The notes under the pieces are model-generated. The model ran no database searches. It saw only the letters and a list, made by a program, of their open reading frames with translations, and had not been told where the DNA came from. Made by a program: the position numbers and the translations under genes. Below are positions 12,631-24,306 of a DNA stretch of 64,000 nt, one piece after another (position 1 is the stretch's first letter; the number at the start of each line of letters is the position of its first letter). Source of the DNA: Hemibagrus wyckioides (taxonomy: Eukaryota; Chordata; Actinopteri; Siluriformes; Bagridae); NCBI RefSeq assembly GCF_019097595.1, contig NC_080727.1, positions 5,578,501-5,642,500 on the forward strand, written 5' to 3'.

Positions 12631-12835
12631 CATTCACAACATGATTTTAATTTTAATTTTATGGCTAGAAACCTTTGTCATTGGCTTGTTTTCCTAATGT
12701 GTGCATCTCTTCTGTGTTTCATGCTTGAATTTTCGTTTCTGCCTGAATCATAATGAATAAAACAAATTCTGTCTCATTAAACTGCATGATTACAACATCC
12801 TTGAGTGCTTTTTATTTAAAGAGTTTAGCACTTGA

Positions 12836-12837
<2 letters not shown>

Positions 12838-12875
<38 letters not shown>

Positions 12876-12876
12876 G
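12838..12876. repeat. (TTA)n microsatellite
   Basis: About 13 perfect TTA units. Confidence 0.9.
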
Positions 12877-15800
12877 TCAGTGCTGATCTCAAATCTGATT
12901 GGTCAGAAGGCCAGATTCTTCATTAGACTCATTTAGCTTCAAAAATGTATCTGATTGGTTTAGCATAATTGTGGAATAAAATATTGTCTTAATGTTTATG
13001 GATTAGCATCACACTCCTTAATAAAAGTGATGCTATATTTTTTCACATATCGTGTAGGCAGTTCTTCTCCTCACTGGAGCCTGAAAAAACTCATTATGGA
13101 TCTAGACAAGCAATTTAGACGATCATGAACTTAACAAACATGCAGTTCATAATTCAAGACGTCTTTGATTGCATTCATGTATAGTAAGGTGACGGTAACT
13201 TTACCATGTACAAGATAAGAATCTTTAGTATGCCCGAGACCTCCTGATTCATCTTTTGATAAGGTTAAGGTCACTGCACATAAATACAGCTCAGTTTGTG
13301 TGGGTTTGAAATCTCATCTCTCTGTGAAGTAATAAAAGACAACCTACACACACAAAATACTGTTTATTGAAGTACTAATGTACTGTGTATTATGCAATAT
13401 ATAATAACTGAATCTGTATATTTTCACATCATTTCATCTCTCTCCATTATTACTAAGAAATACAAGTTGACTTTAGTTTCTGTGAATATATGAAAAAATT
13501 CCATCTTCTCAGCAAGATAAAGATATCAGTGTTTTCCCTTTTTATGGCTAATCTGAGTTTCTTATCAAAGAGAAACGACGCATTTGAAGTTCGCGCAACA
13601 TTATTTTCTAGTGTTAGTGACTTGATTTATTGCTTCATGAGAAAAAATAGCTTTTTACAGTAAAACTGATCTCATAATGAACTTGAATGAGCGCAAGAGA
13701 ACACTGTTCACTTGTTAAGAAAAAAATACTTTTTTTAAACTCAAATTTCATAGAAATTGAGTGAACTTTCAAGAGTGAGAGCTGCCAGTTCCGCTGCTTT
13801 CCTGCAAAATTAAGTGACATTTAATTTATTGCCAAGGTTGAAATTTTGGCCAAGGTTTCAGAATGTAGGGGTTGTGTTTCATCTCTATACTTTAGCAAGT
13901 CGTGGTCTCAAGAATATTAGATAATAAAACAAGAATAGAATTTCAAGCTTGGAATTAGTACAAATGTCTTTAACATTAATTAATATTAATTAATATTTCT
14001 TAATATTATTAAGATTAATAATCTCATATTTGGTTTGCTGTAATCCTGTAATAGGAAAAACATCTTGACTATATTCAAGATATTTTTGCTATGATTTTTG
14101 CAGTGTGTTAAAGACTGTAATTGACTCTAATACAATTCTGACCTTTACTCCGCATAGATTTCAATATAAATATGTACAGAATTGGCAAGTACAAATTCCC
14201 AATAGATTCCTTAATGATGTTTTGCTAAGCCTGTCTCTCACCAGTCCTTCAGTCTCGGCTGTTTTGGAGTCTTTTTGCTGGTCTTCCTATGCATGTTTGT
14301 TGAAAATATTTCTCTGAACATGAATAATGTCCATAGGAATGCTCATTTATACTCATAAAAGATACATGTGGCAGATGATTATGACAGCTCCAGGAGAGCT
14401 GATATGACTAAAATATATACAGACAGAGACGGACGAGCATGAATCATGCAGGGCAGGACCTTCAGCGTCTGTCACGCTGTATTAGAAGTGCAATAACTAA
14501 AAACCCAGGGGTTGCACCGATTTGTTGTTTTGCGTCGAGACCAAGTGGCACAAAAGCAGTAAATAATTTGCTTATAGTTAAGAATAATGAGATGCTTAAA
14601 TCTAATTGCTAAGATAGATAATGGGTGTAATAAAGCTTTTATTTGCGAAATCCTCATCACTTCCTGAACGTTGGAGTGAGAAACAAAACATTAGTTGTTT
14701 TACTATTTGCCCTATAACCAACATTAATTCTTTGCATCTTTTTAGTTCAGCATTTCCCCTGCCACTTTACAGACTTAATGTGGGGTGTATTTCAAGCCAA
14801 GCCACAGCGTAATGACACATGTCTATGTAAAGGATTTTTCAGGCAGTTTTATGCTGTTTTTTTAGTTAATCATGCAGTCTGAGGGTGTCAGAGAATATGT
14901 AAGCTTTGCAATAATTTGTCACTGTAAAGAAACACCAGCCCATATTTACTCTGAATAAAAACCCGTCACATTCCCATACTGATTTGAATTCACACACTAA
15001 AAAAAAAAAAAAAAAAAACAACTTTCTGCATAATGCATTGTATTATTAGCATTTTTCTTTTAAATTAAGGGATAATACTTCATTTAGACGCAGACAATAA
15101 CCATTAAGCATTTCCCTTTTTACCTTTGCCTCTGGATAAACAGATCATGGGTCTCTAGCTTGTCTCTCAAAGCAGATCTGACACTGGTGTAAAGCTCTGT
15201 CACACTTATACAAAATGTATATACATGATGTCATAAATGAATAACACAAATCACACAATCTGGTTTCAAACAGACTGAGAAAGAACTACATATGGGTGAC
15301 TTTACTTACCATACTTTTGACCATATAAGTCTACATGCCTCCTTCTTTGTATTATCCATCCATCTATTTTCTGTATCCAACACAGGGAGCCTGTGGTCTA
15401 TAACTGGCAACCATTGGAAAGCACAATTACACAAAATTCCCCATTAAAAAATTAACTTGAAGTGGAATTGGATCACATATGATGTACTGTATAAACCTTC
15501 TTACTTGAAGACCTATGTAATTACTAATTCATTTTTATTCATTTTCCTTCAACCTTTTCAGGTGGAAATCATCGTACCACTAATATTCTTCCAGACGTTC
15601 TTGCCAGCCAGATTCCAGCTCCTCCGTAAGCACCTGTGACATTCACACATCAGCAATAAAATATAAACTGGATCGTCCTTGGGGCCTGATACAAGGGGCA
15701 TTGTTTGAAAGATCCCCAAACCTACTCAGGTTCCCTCAATTCAGATGACACTTAGGTATCAGTGAACTCTTCACCTTTCACAGATAACAACATGGCCTGC

Positions 15801-16186
15801 AGCTTGTGACTATCAGTGAGGCTATGGTAAAAGACTGACTGGTAAATATAAAGTTCAGCTTCTCATAGAAAAATAAATAATGTGCTCTTCACCACTGAAA
15901 AACAGTACCATGACTGTAACACTGCTGTCATTCTCCTTTAGTGTCTGTAAATGATAGAACGCTGAATAATGGTCTTGAAAATGTATATAATAGTTTAGTA
16001 TTTTCCACCTGGGAGTTGACAGTTTCTCCACCGTCTCGCGTTGGAAAGAAATCAAACATCAGACAACTGCAGATTCAGTTCATGTCTGAAAAGTAGACAT
16101 TTGAATCGTATGAGGCTGTCCCTTGATTGTTTTTTTCCTCAAGCACAGTGCTATCGGTAATGCTCATATTAATAGCACTCATGATA
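12877..16186. other. Gene-poor stretch
   Basis: About 3.3 kb without a recognisable gene. It has AT-rich text with TTAATTAATATTAATTAATA near 13975, a poly-A run at about 15000-15018 and a small SINE-tail-like patch (CCATCCATCTATTTTCTGTA) near 15357. Open frames of 60-70 codons show no domain. Confidence 0.4.
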
Positions 16187-16912
16187 CACTATATTGCCAA
16201 AAGTATTCGCTCACCCATCCAAATAATCAGAATCAGGTGTTCCAATCACTTCCATGGCCACAGGTGTATAAAATCAAGCACCTAGGCATGCAGACTGTTT
16301 TTACAAACATTTGTGAAAGAATGGGTCGCTCTCAGGAGCTCAGTGAATTCCAGCGTGGAACTGTGATAGGATGCCACCTGTGCAACAAATCCAGTCGTGA
16401 CATTTCCTCGCTCCTAAATATTCCACAGTCAACTGTCAGCTGTATTATAAGAACGTGGAAGTGTTTGGGAACGACAGCAACTCAGCCACGAAGTGGTAGG
16501 CCACGTAAACTGACGGAGCGGGGTCAGCGGATGCTGAGGCGCATAGTGCGAAGAGGTCGCCAACTTTCTGCAGAGTCAATCGCTACAGACCTCCAAACTT
16601 CATGTGGCCTTCAGATTAGCTCAAGAACAGTGCGCAGAAAGCTTCATGGAATGGGTTTCCATGGCCATGGAGCCAGGCCTTCTCGTCCAACATCAGTGTG
16701 TGACCTCACAAATGCGCTTCTGGAAGAATGGTCAAAAATTCCCATAAACACACTCCTAAACCTTGTGGACAGCCTTCCCAGAAGAGTTGAAGCTGTTATA
16801 GCTGCAAAGGGTGGACCGACGTCATATTGAACCCTATGGATTAGGAATGGGATGTCACTTAAGTTCATATGCGAGTCAAGGCAGGTGAGCGAATACTTTT
16901 GGCAATATAGTG
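16187..16912 (+). mobile_element. Internally deleted Tc1-like transposon
   Basis: Both ends show the inverted repeat CACTATATTGCCAAAAGTAT, with TA just outside (16185-16186 and 16913-16914). At 726 bp it is about 500 bp shorter than the sister copy at 18071-19304. The missing part is the catalytic middle of the transposase gene, joined near 16672. Contains the open frame 16321-16830. Confidence 0.9.
16321..16830 (+). CDS. Tc1 transposase lacking its catalytic core (169 aa, in-frame deletion)
   Basis: The ATG at 16321 is the usual Tc1 start ([13 protein letters not shown]). Residues 1-117 cover the paired-like DNA-binding region: a first helix-turn-helix around [19 protein letters not shown], the basic GRPRKL hook near residues 60-65, and a second helix-turn-helix to about residue 110. 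The frame then jumps to the normal C-terminal 52 residues, starting ARPSRPTSV and ending GGPTSY at the natural stop. The deleted block would hold all three DDE catalytic residues, so it cannot cut DNA. The frame stays open across the junction, so it could still make a DNA-binding fragment able to occupy transposon ends. That effect is inferred; the frame may simply be a young deletion with no function. Confidence 0.75.
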   Translation: MGRSQELSEFQRGTVIGCHLCNKSSRDISSLLNIPQSTVSCIIRTWKCLGTTATQPRSGRPRKLTERGQRMLRRIVRRGRQLSAESIATDLQTSCGLQISSRTVRRKLHGMGFHGHGARPSRPTSVCDLTNALLEEWSKIPINTLLNLVDSLPRRVEAVIAAKGGPTSY

Positions 16913-18070
16913 TATAAGACTTTTTATAATATAAAGTTTATGTATGTCTTGTTTATACAGTACAATCTGCATTGCCTTTGCCAGTGTTGGATGTTATATA
17001 ATGGAAAGAAATAAAGAAGAGGAAGAGAAAAAAAAACAAGTTACATAAAATGAAGCAGAGCAAAATGATGTTCTTTTTCTCTTTGTGGGAAATCACTAAT
17101 ATTTTAGGGTACAATCATTTTTAATTACATTTAACACGTAGCTACTGGGAGCTACTGTATGCCCTGCAGATGAAGACATAACTGGAAAAAAAAGGTAAGG
17201 TAATTTTTGTTCGTTTCTCTTCGCTTCATTTTTTCACCCTGTTCCTTTGTGATAAAATGCCAGATGCAGCTCCACTGGCTCATAAAGGTCCTGTGAAGGG
17301 AAAAAAAATATATGAAATGACAAAGGTCATTCATAATTTCTGATAAATTTAAAATCTTTTTTCTAATGAACATTACCGTTGGGTAAATCCACTTTCTTGG
17401 AATTCTGAATTTTGGAAATCTGTCAGATTTTTAGAAATATAAAAAAAAAATAATTAAAAAAAAAAACCTCTGGTAACTGCTAAATCAGTAGTAAATTGGT
17501 TATTATCAGATCATGCATACTTGACAGTGTAATAATATCTAAGCTAATTAGTCATGTAGGCTTGAATGCATTTCAACAACCATCTGGCTGTATTATGAAA
17601 AGCACTCGAAAAGCTCTAGCTGTATTCGTTTTTATTCTTCTTCTCTTTTTTCTTTTTTTTTTGTAAAATAAATCAGAATGTATAATAAGTTGTATATGCA
17701 TTTTACATGTTAATGTGAAAACAGCATGTTCTGACAGAGAGCATGACCTGGATTCCATTAGTCTTCCCCCCCGCCCCCTCCATTAGCCCATTTACAATTC
17801 ATTCCAATTTGTATGCATTCATTCAGACAAAGTAAGGTCAAGCAAAAGTTGGATATCTTGTTGTATGCATTATGAGAGACTTTTTTTTTTTTTTTTTTAA
17901 TAAGACACCCACATTGGTTTTAGATCACTTTTTATATAAAGTTTCTAAATCACTATCTTGGAAATCATTCTGTATTCTCACTGAGGTAGTGAATACCATG
18001 TATTAATTAAACTGCATTTACATTGAAATGGTTCTTGCAGTTGTTTGGTTTAGATAGGGATGAATATGTA
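16913..18070. other. AT-rich DNA between two Tc1 copies
   Basis: No gene seen. Contains A- and T-runs (about 17441-17466, 17881-17898) and a C-rich run near 17767. The two neighbouring Tc1 copies lie in opposite orientation. Confidence 0.4.
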
Positions 18071-19304
18071 CACTATATTGCCAAAAGTATTCGCTCACCT
18101 GCCTTGACTCGCATATGAACTTAAGTGACATCCCATTCCTAATCCATAGGGTTCAATATGACGTTGGTCCACCCTTTGCAGCTATAACAGCTTCAACTCT
18201 TCTGGGAAGGCTGTCCACAAGGTTTAGGAGTGTGTTTATGGGAATTTTTGACCGTTCTTCCAGAAGCGCATTTGTGAGGTCACACACTGATGTTGGACGA
18301 GAAGGCCTGGCTCTCAGTCTCTCCGCTCTAATTCATCCCAAAGGTGTTCTATCGGGTTGAGGTCAGGACTCTGTGCAGGCCAGTCAAGTTCATCCACACC
18401 AGACTCGGTCATCCATGTCTTTATGGACCTTGCTTTGTGCGCTGGTGCACAGTCATGTTGGAAGAGGAAGGGGCCAGCTCCAAACTGTTCCCACAAAGTT
18501 GGGAGCATGGAATTGTCCAAAATGTCTTGGTATGCTGAAGCATTCAGAGTTCCTTTCACTGGAACTAAGGGGCCAAGCCCAGCTCCTGAAAAACAACCCC
18601 ACACCATAATCCCCCCTCCACCAAACTTTACACTTGGCACAATGCAGTCAGACAAGTACCGTTCTCCTGGCAACCGCCAAACCCAGACTCGTCCATCAGA
18701 TTGCCAGATGGAGAAGCGCGATTCGTCACTCCAGAGAATGCGTCTCCACTGCTCTAGAGTCCAGTGGCGGCGTGCTTTACACCACTGTATCCGACGCTTT
18801 GCATTGCACTTGGTGATGTATGGCTTGGATGCAGCTGCTCGGCCATGGGAACCCATTCCATGAAGCTCTCTGTGCACTGTTCTTGAGCTAATCTGAAGGC
18901 CACATGAAGTTTGGAGGTCTGTAGCGATTGACTCTGCAGAAAGTTGGCGACCTCTTCGCACTATGCGCCTCAGCATCCGCTGACCCCGCTCCGTCAGTTT
19001 ACGTGGCCTACCACTTCGTGGCTGAGTTGCTGTCGTTCCCAAACACTTCCACGTTCTTATAATACAGCTGACAGTTGACTGTGGAATATTTAGGAGCGAG
19101 GAAATGTCACGACTGGATTTGTTGCACAGGTTCCACGCTGGAATTCACTGAGCTCCTGAGAGCGACCCATTCTTTCACAAATGTTTGTAAAAACAGTCTG
19201 CATGCCTAGGTGCTTGATTTTATACACCTGTGGCCATGGAAGTGATTGGAACACCTGATTCTGATTATTTGGATGGGTGAGCGAATACTTTTAGCAATAT
19301 AGTG
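18071..19304 (-). mobile_element. Nearly full-length Tc1-like transposon
   Basis: Length 1,234 bp with terminal inverted repeats beginning CACTATATTGCC (one end has AGCAATATAGTG, a single change) and TA on both sides (18069-18070 and 19305-19306). It carries a nearly complete transposase gene on the minus strand (18153-19170). Its last 95 bp match the element entering at 63906, and its flanks match 16187-16912, so all three belong to one subfamily. Confidence 0.93.
18153..19170 (-). pseudogene. Tc1 transposase, two frameshifts
   Basis: The start is the ATG at 19170 and the natural stop lies at 18155-18153. Compared with the copy at 16321, 16 nt are missing near 19129, soon after the N-terminal [10 protein letters not shown], which shifts the frame. 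A 2-nt GA insertion near 18325, just after HLWDELERR, shifts it again before the last about 60 residues. Between them 242 codons are open. They include the second helix-turn-helix, the GRPRKL motif and all three catalytic positions: D in LWSDESRF, D in QHDCAPAHK and E in NPIEHLW. Exactly 34 residues separate the last two, the Tc1 DD34E signature. Without the two indels the gene would be about 343 codons, normal for Tc1. The copy is inactive as it stands. Confidence 0.92.
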
Positions 19305-19311
19305 TATATGT

Positions 19312-19445
19312 ACAGGGGGGATGTTTGGTTTAGTGGGTTGCATGTCTGACTCAAATCTCCAGAGTCTAGGGTTGATGGTTTAATTCCCAACCTCTGCCCT
19401 GTGTGTGCAGAGTTTGCATGCTATCCTCCAGATACTGTACTTTGT
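19312..19445 (+). repeat. tRNA-derived SINE fragment
   Basis: GGTTTAGTGGGTTGCATGTC (A-box-like) is followed by a GGGTTGATGGTTTAATTCCC B-box and CTGTGTGTGCAGAGTTTGCATG, the last typical of the SINE family at 12286. It is cut short at about 19445. Confidence 0.5.
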
Positions 19446-19465
19446 ACAGATGCTGATTGGCATCT

Positions 19466-19700
19466 GAGGGGTGGTGGTAGCTCATGTGGTTAAGGCTCTG
19501 GGTTGTTGATTGGAAGATCGGAGTTTAAACCTCAGCACTGCCAAGCTGCCACAATTGGGCCCTTGAGCAAGACCCTCAACCCCCTCTCTCCAGGAGCACT
19601 GCATCATGGCTGACCCGAACGCTCTCTGACCCCCCTCTGAACCCACCCCTCCAAGGATGGGTTATTCAAAGAAGAATTTCAGATATATTTATAGGAAAGT
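19466..19700 (+). repeat. tRNA-derived SINE
   Basis: Head GGTGGTAGCTCATGTGGTTA, then GGAAGATCGGAGTTTAAACC, core CAAGCTGCCACAATTGGGCC and CTTGAGCAAGACCCTCAACC. The 3' part GGGTTATTCAAAGAAGAATT is a common end of this family. Relatives: 26711-26935 and 63763-63903. Confidence 0.7.
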
Positions 19701-19935
19701 CGAACACTTTCTTTACATATCCCAGCTGAGAAAGTTGGGGTCAGACTCTGTACCCCCGAATAGCCTGGGATAGTCTCAACGGTCAACAACTCAGGTTTCA
19801 ATGATCAAAAACCCAGAGCCTTAACAGCTTGAGCCGCCACTGCCCCACCACTGCTGTTTCTCCCCTGTCTTGTACCCCTGAGATAGTCTCCAGGTTTCCT
19901 GCAGCCCTGTGCAGGATAAGCAGTACAGAAAATAG
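19701..19935 (-). repeat. SINE or LINE tail fragments
   Basis: Contains CTTTACATATCCCAGCTGAG, then a head-like CCTTAACAGCTTGAGCCGCC and a tail CAGGATAAGCAGTACAGAAA followed by ATAGATGGAT. These look like two overlapping degraded repeats. The assignment is loose. Confidence 0.4.
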
Positions 19936-22695
19936 ATGGATAAATACGAACAGTGTAATCTACATGTGTAATGAGAGTCGTAAGCAGTACAGTGTTTACA
20001 CTATTAAATCATTTAAATCACTTTAGTTTTTACTTAGAAATTTTACTTGGCTCCATTATACTGGGTGTGATTAAACATTTATACGGATTAGACAGATAAT
20101 TAGAGATCGTTATTATCAAAAAAGAGTGCCAGGCACCCGGATAACAGTGCTGCATTTAAACACTTTTCCTTTATTCAGTCTTTACCTGTTTTACTTGGTA
20201 CATACATGGTACAATTTATCAAAAATAGAAAAGAAAAAAAAAGAAAATTTAATTTAGAGGACTGAAAGGAAGCTCCTGCCTATATTTTACTGGCAGACAT
20301 CAAAATGGTGAGAAAAGAATAATATAGTCAGTGCATAAAATGAGGCAAACCTCAGGAGGGGCTAACACTATAAACAAGTGAATGCTAAAAAATGTATGAC
20401 AGCACCATTTTTTGTCCATAGCTGCTGAAGTAAACAAGAATACAGAGAGTTAAAGATGTACGATTTTCAAATTTTTCCATCTATGATAGAAATCAAATCT
20501 AACACATGCTAATGCTGTGTCCTTCAACACTAAAGATGGGTATAATTAACTGCTGCATTATCATCATCTCAGAGCTGCAGGAATGCTGTGAGGATAAAGC
20601 CATGAGTATTAGATGACAGAGCACAATGTCTGTCCACTGATGCCAGTAATAGCTAGGTAAAAATTGTGGGGGGAAAAATAGATCTCGGACCGTTAAATGG
20701 GTGGTGTTGAGTAAGATTTGAAAGATATTTTTTACTCAAAAAATTCAGCCTGTCCTCATTTCCATTTCCCTACTGTATGTACACAAAGCTCCCCCCATAG
20801 TGGTTCAACTGGAGCTCGCATTAGCGAGGACTGCCAGCGCATTCGGACATTCGCGTGCTTGAAAGCCAAGATAGAAATGTATAAACATGAAAAATTGTCT
20901 CCAGAATGATTTATGAGGGTGAGAAAGGTGGTGTCTATAACATGAAGCCAATCCATATAGATGCAAAACTTGTAGAAAGGCAGGTTTCCAAACTGTTTTA
21001 TTTCCAGCTATGTAATACGTCTGTTACTAAAGCTAGTATTTTTCGTCATTTCTACATCATTCAAATCATTCCACATTATTTATAAATGGAAAAAAAAAAT
21101 GACATTGACTATTGTTGATTAGCTTGCCAACATCCAGCTGTTCTGTTTTGTGCTTTATTGTGATCCATCAGTTCTGCTCTCAGATATGATGATGCAAGAT
21201 AAGATCACGTACAGAGCCGATAGTAGTGAACTAACCAGTTAGCTCTAGCCGGCTTCGTAAAGCCACGAGGTTATGATTTATCAGCACGTTCCTCGCACAG
21301 ACTTTAAGTTTAAAAGTTTAAAAGCCATCTGCAGGACTATGTGACTCAAAGACAGGGCCTTGTTAAATGGAAAAGCTTTCTCCGTTATGAAGTCTGCAAT
21401 TCTCTATAAAGCTGTACCGGAAATTTGTGATGGGTCTTTGGCTGTACTTCTCTCGGGTGCAACGACGTCGGACGTGTCTGTTCTGCTGTATGTCATGTGG
21501 GCTTGACGATTCGGGATAGACAGCTCTGACTGTGAATTACTGCGAGTTACTATTACATGATTTCCAGGGTGACTTACAGCAGCTCTGGAACATGATGTTT
21601 TAGAGAATTTTTTAAAGCAGAATAGGTACATCAAGACTGTACATCAGTTTGACTTGAGTTGTGTCACATGAAAATGTAGCCAGGGAGAAGTATTGCCAGT
21701 TCAATCTGAATGTTCGGCGGCACGAAGAGCCTTTTTAAACTGTCGATCAACCACTCAAATGGTGCGACAAACCCTAATTCTCCTTATTTGAAACGTTTAT
21801 GATGAGTATTGCATATAGGCAAACTGCCTATGCAGTGTTCTATAATATATAACTCTGTAGAATTAAATAAATATCAGAAGCACAGCGATCAATGGAATAC
21901 TGGATTCCTGCATAGCGTGACAACCGAGTAATATACATCAAGCTGAGCTGAATTGATTTAGTCTCCCAGCTGGCTTGTTTAAAGTCACAATGTTCATAAT
22001 TCATCAAAATTAGCATCAGTTAAATCTTTCTATTTCTCAAGATCGCTTCATTTGTTTTGCCTGCACAGTTTGCTATCATTCCATCATTACGCCTTGCTTT
22101 CCAGTGAAAAAACAAAAAACTGTTTATATCTGAGCTTATGTTCTGACCAGATGCCTGCATGATTGTTCTGACATTAAAACACAAAGCATGAAAGATTAAT
22201 GATGCTACCGGTTGGTTTCTTAATGCAGCTGTTTACTTTTAAAACAGCATCAGATATGAGAAGGCTGACATTTCCATTTGATAGATACATACTAGAAAAT
22301 TAAGCCGCTGAAATATTCTATTTGCAATGATTAATTGCTGGAGTCACTGAAGGGATATTTGAGTGCAAAATGTAGGCAGATCTTGAAAGAGTAGTGAGAA
22401 CATGGTTGCAATTAATCGAAAAATAAAAGCAAAATCTGGGCTAGATCACAAGTAGATTTCCCTTGCTGGTCCAGATGCATGATATATTATTGCAAAGGCT
22501 TGTGCATATCAAATATAAATGTATATTTAGAGAGAGAGAAAGAGAGATAGTACCACAATATGTCATGCTGAAATTCATACACTGAACTGTACTAGAACTT
22601 GTGAGTAATATCAAATACTGAAATATGACAAATTATTTCATCATATCAGTTTCTCTGTGCTGGAAATCAGAGAAATATGATCTCTTGTCATGTGG
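19936..22695. other. Gene-poor stretch
   Basis: About 2.8 kb with no recognised gene or repeat apart from A-runs. Small frames on both strands (for example 20718-20909 and 21404-21634) show no domain. Confidence 0.4.
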
Positions 22696-22985
22696 TACCC
22701 TATACAGCCAAAAATAGGTGGACGGTGGACACCTGAACCTCACACCCATATATATGACTTCAACAAACTACTGCTACAAAGTTAGACACAAAACAATTCT
22801 ATAACATGACGTTGTATGCTGTAGCCTAGTGGAACCAAGGGACCTAAACCTAACATCTTCCCCACAGCCACTTTCCAAAATCTAGCACAGAGCCTTCTCA
22901 GGACAGTGGACGTTATTATATCAGCATATGGATAGTGGAAACTAAATCTGGACTGGGAGGTTCAGCAAGAACATGAGTGAGGTTG
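22696..22985. mobile_element. Tc1-like relic, truncated
   Basis: Starts TACAGCCAAAAATAGGTGGA and continues GTGGACACCTGAACCTCACA, matching the left end of the element at 6606. The rest contains eroded transposase-region text; no right terminal repeat is recognisable. Confidence 0.55.
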
Positions 22986-23364
22986 TGTATCTCGAGGGTC
23001 AGATTTTTATCTGGATACAAAACACAGTTTAGATATGAGTCTAATATTAATCTTGAACTTTTTGTCCTAGGTTTCTTATGTTCTGTAAATGTCCATTGTC
23101 CATCGAATCGAATGAAAAGTACTTGATCAACTTATTTTTTAAATCATAATCAGTGCTGCTTTATTCAATCATTCAACAAATCAAAATAGTTAATAATGAT
23201 CAACATTAAAACCATGAAAAAATAGACATCAATTCCAGGTGAAAATTTTAATTCTCTTTGCGAATTTTGGCTACATTTACACAAATGGGTGTGTCAGCAG
23301 GTTATGATTTTTCACCCCTGTCTTTGCAAATGAAGGATGTACTTTTATGTGATTCTGAAGACAA
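22986..23364. other. Intergenic DNA, nothing recognised
   Basis: No gene or clear repeat. Confidence 0.35.
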
Positions 23365-23790
23365 ATCTACACTGTCAGAAAAGGTGAGATGGGACCCAAA
23401 TGCAGATATGGACAGAAAACACAGTTCGAAGTCTTTAATGAGTGCACGCTAAACCAGCCAGTGAATGCAAACATACAGTGAGCTGGAGCAGAGGCACAGA
23501 AACAGACACAGTTCCAAAAATACGGAACAGGAACCAATAAGTCCATAAGCACAGCTCAAACCCCAAAAATATCTCTCAACAGGAAGTGCCACAACAGGAG
23601 TATATAAAAGGGCAACAATAACAGGTCAAAGATAGCCCTTAATCCAGAAATCAGCAAACAGAGCAATGAAGGGAAAGCAGTAGAACAGTCCAATAATCCA
23701 GTGGCTCGAGTAACAGGGCTGAAGAGAACAAGCAAAAATCCAAACAGGAAAACAGTCTAGGGTCAAAAGAGATGAGGTAGACAAGACACA
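23365..23790 (-). repeat. Possible LTR-type or other retroelement remnant
   Basis: Read on the minus strand it ends with CATTAAAGACTTCGAACTGT, then TCTGCATTTGGGTCCCATCT and TTTCTGACAG. A polyadenylation-like ATTAAA followed by such a terminus resembles ends of fish retroelements. No internal coding region. Confidence 0.3.
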
Positions 23791-23808
23791 GAGCTTATGG
23801 CATGCTTA

Positions 23809-24306
23809 CACTGATCAGACATAACTTTATAACCACCTGCCTAATATTGTGTTGGTCTCCCTTTTTGCTGCCAAAACAGCCCTGACCCGTCCTGCACTGT
23901 GTATTCTGACACCTTTCTATCAGAACCAGCATTAACTTCTTCAGCAGTTTGAGCAACAGTAGCTCGTCTGCTGCCTTCACTCCCCACGTGCATCAATGAG
24001 CCTTGGCCGCCCATGACCCTGTCACTGTTTCACCACTGTCCCTCCCTTGGACCACTTTTGATAGATACTGACCACTGCAGACTGGGAACATCCCACAAGA
24101 GCTGCAGTTTTAAAGATGCTCTGCTCCAGTCGTCTAGCCATCACAATTTGGCCCTTGCCCATTTTTCCTGCTTCTAACACATCAACTGTGAGGACAAAAT
24201 GTTCACTTGCTGCCTAATATATCCCACCCACTAACAGGTGCCATGGTGAGGAGATAATCAGTGTTATTCACCTCACCTGTCACTGCTCATAATGTTATGC
24301 CTGATG
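23809..24306 (-). mobile_element. Tc1-like MITE, family B (copy 1)
   Basis: Ends carry inverted repeats around CTGATCAGACATAACTTTAT and the complement of ATAATGTTATGCCTGAT, with TA outside (23807-23808 and about 24307). The interior, on the minus strand, is the 5' half of a Tc1 transposase gene (helix-turn-helix region) with broken frames, followed directly by the 3' terminal repeat. Sister copies: 43274-43821, 57865-60450, and fragments at 45209 and 47569. Confidence 0.75.

Noticed and set aside
12286..12633. 115-codon minus frame, and its twin at 56653-56976
   Set aside because: Both lie wholly in a tRNA-derived SINE; the similarity between them is that of the SINE.
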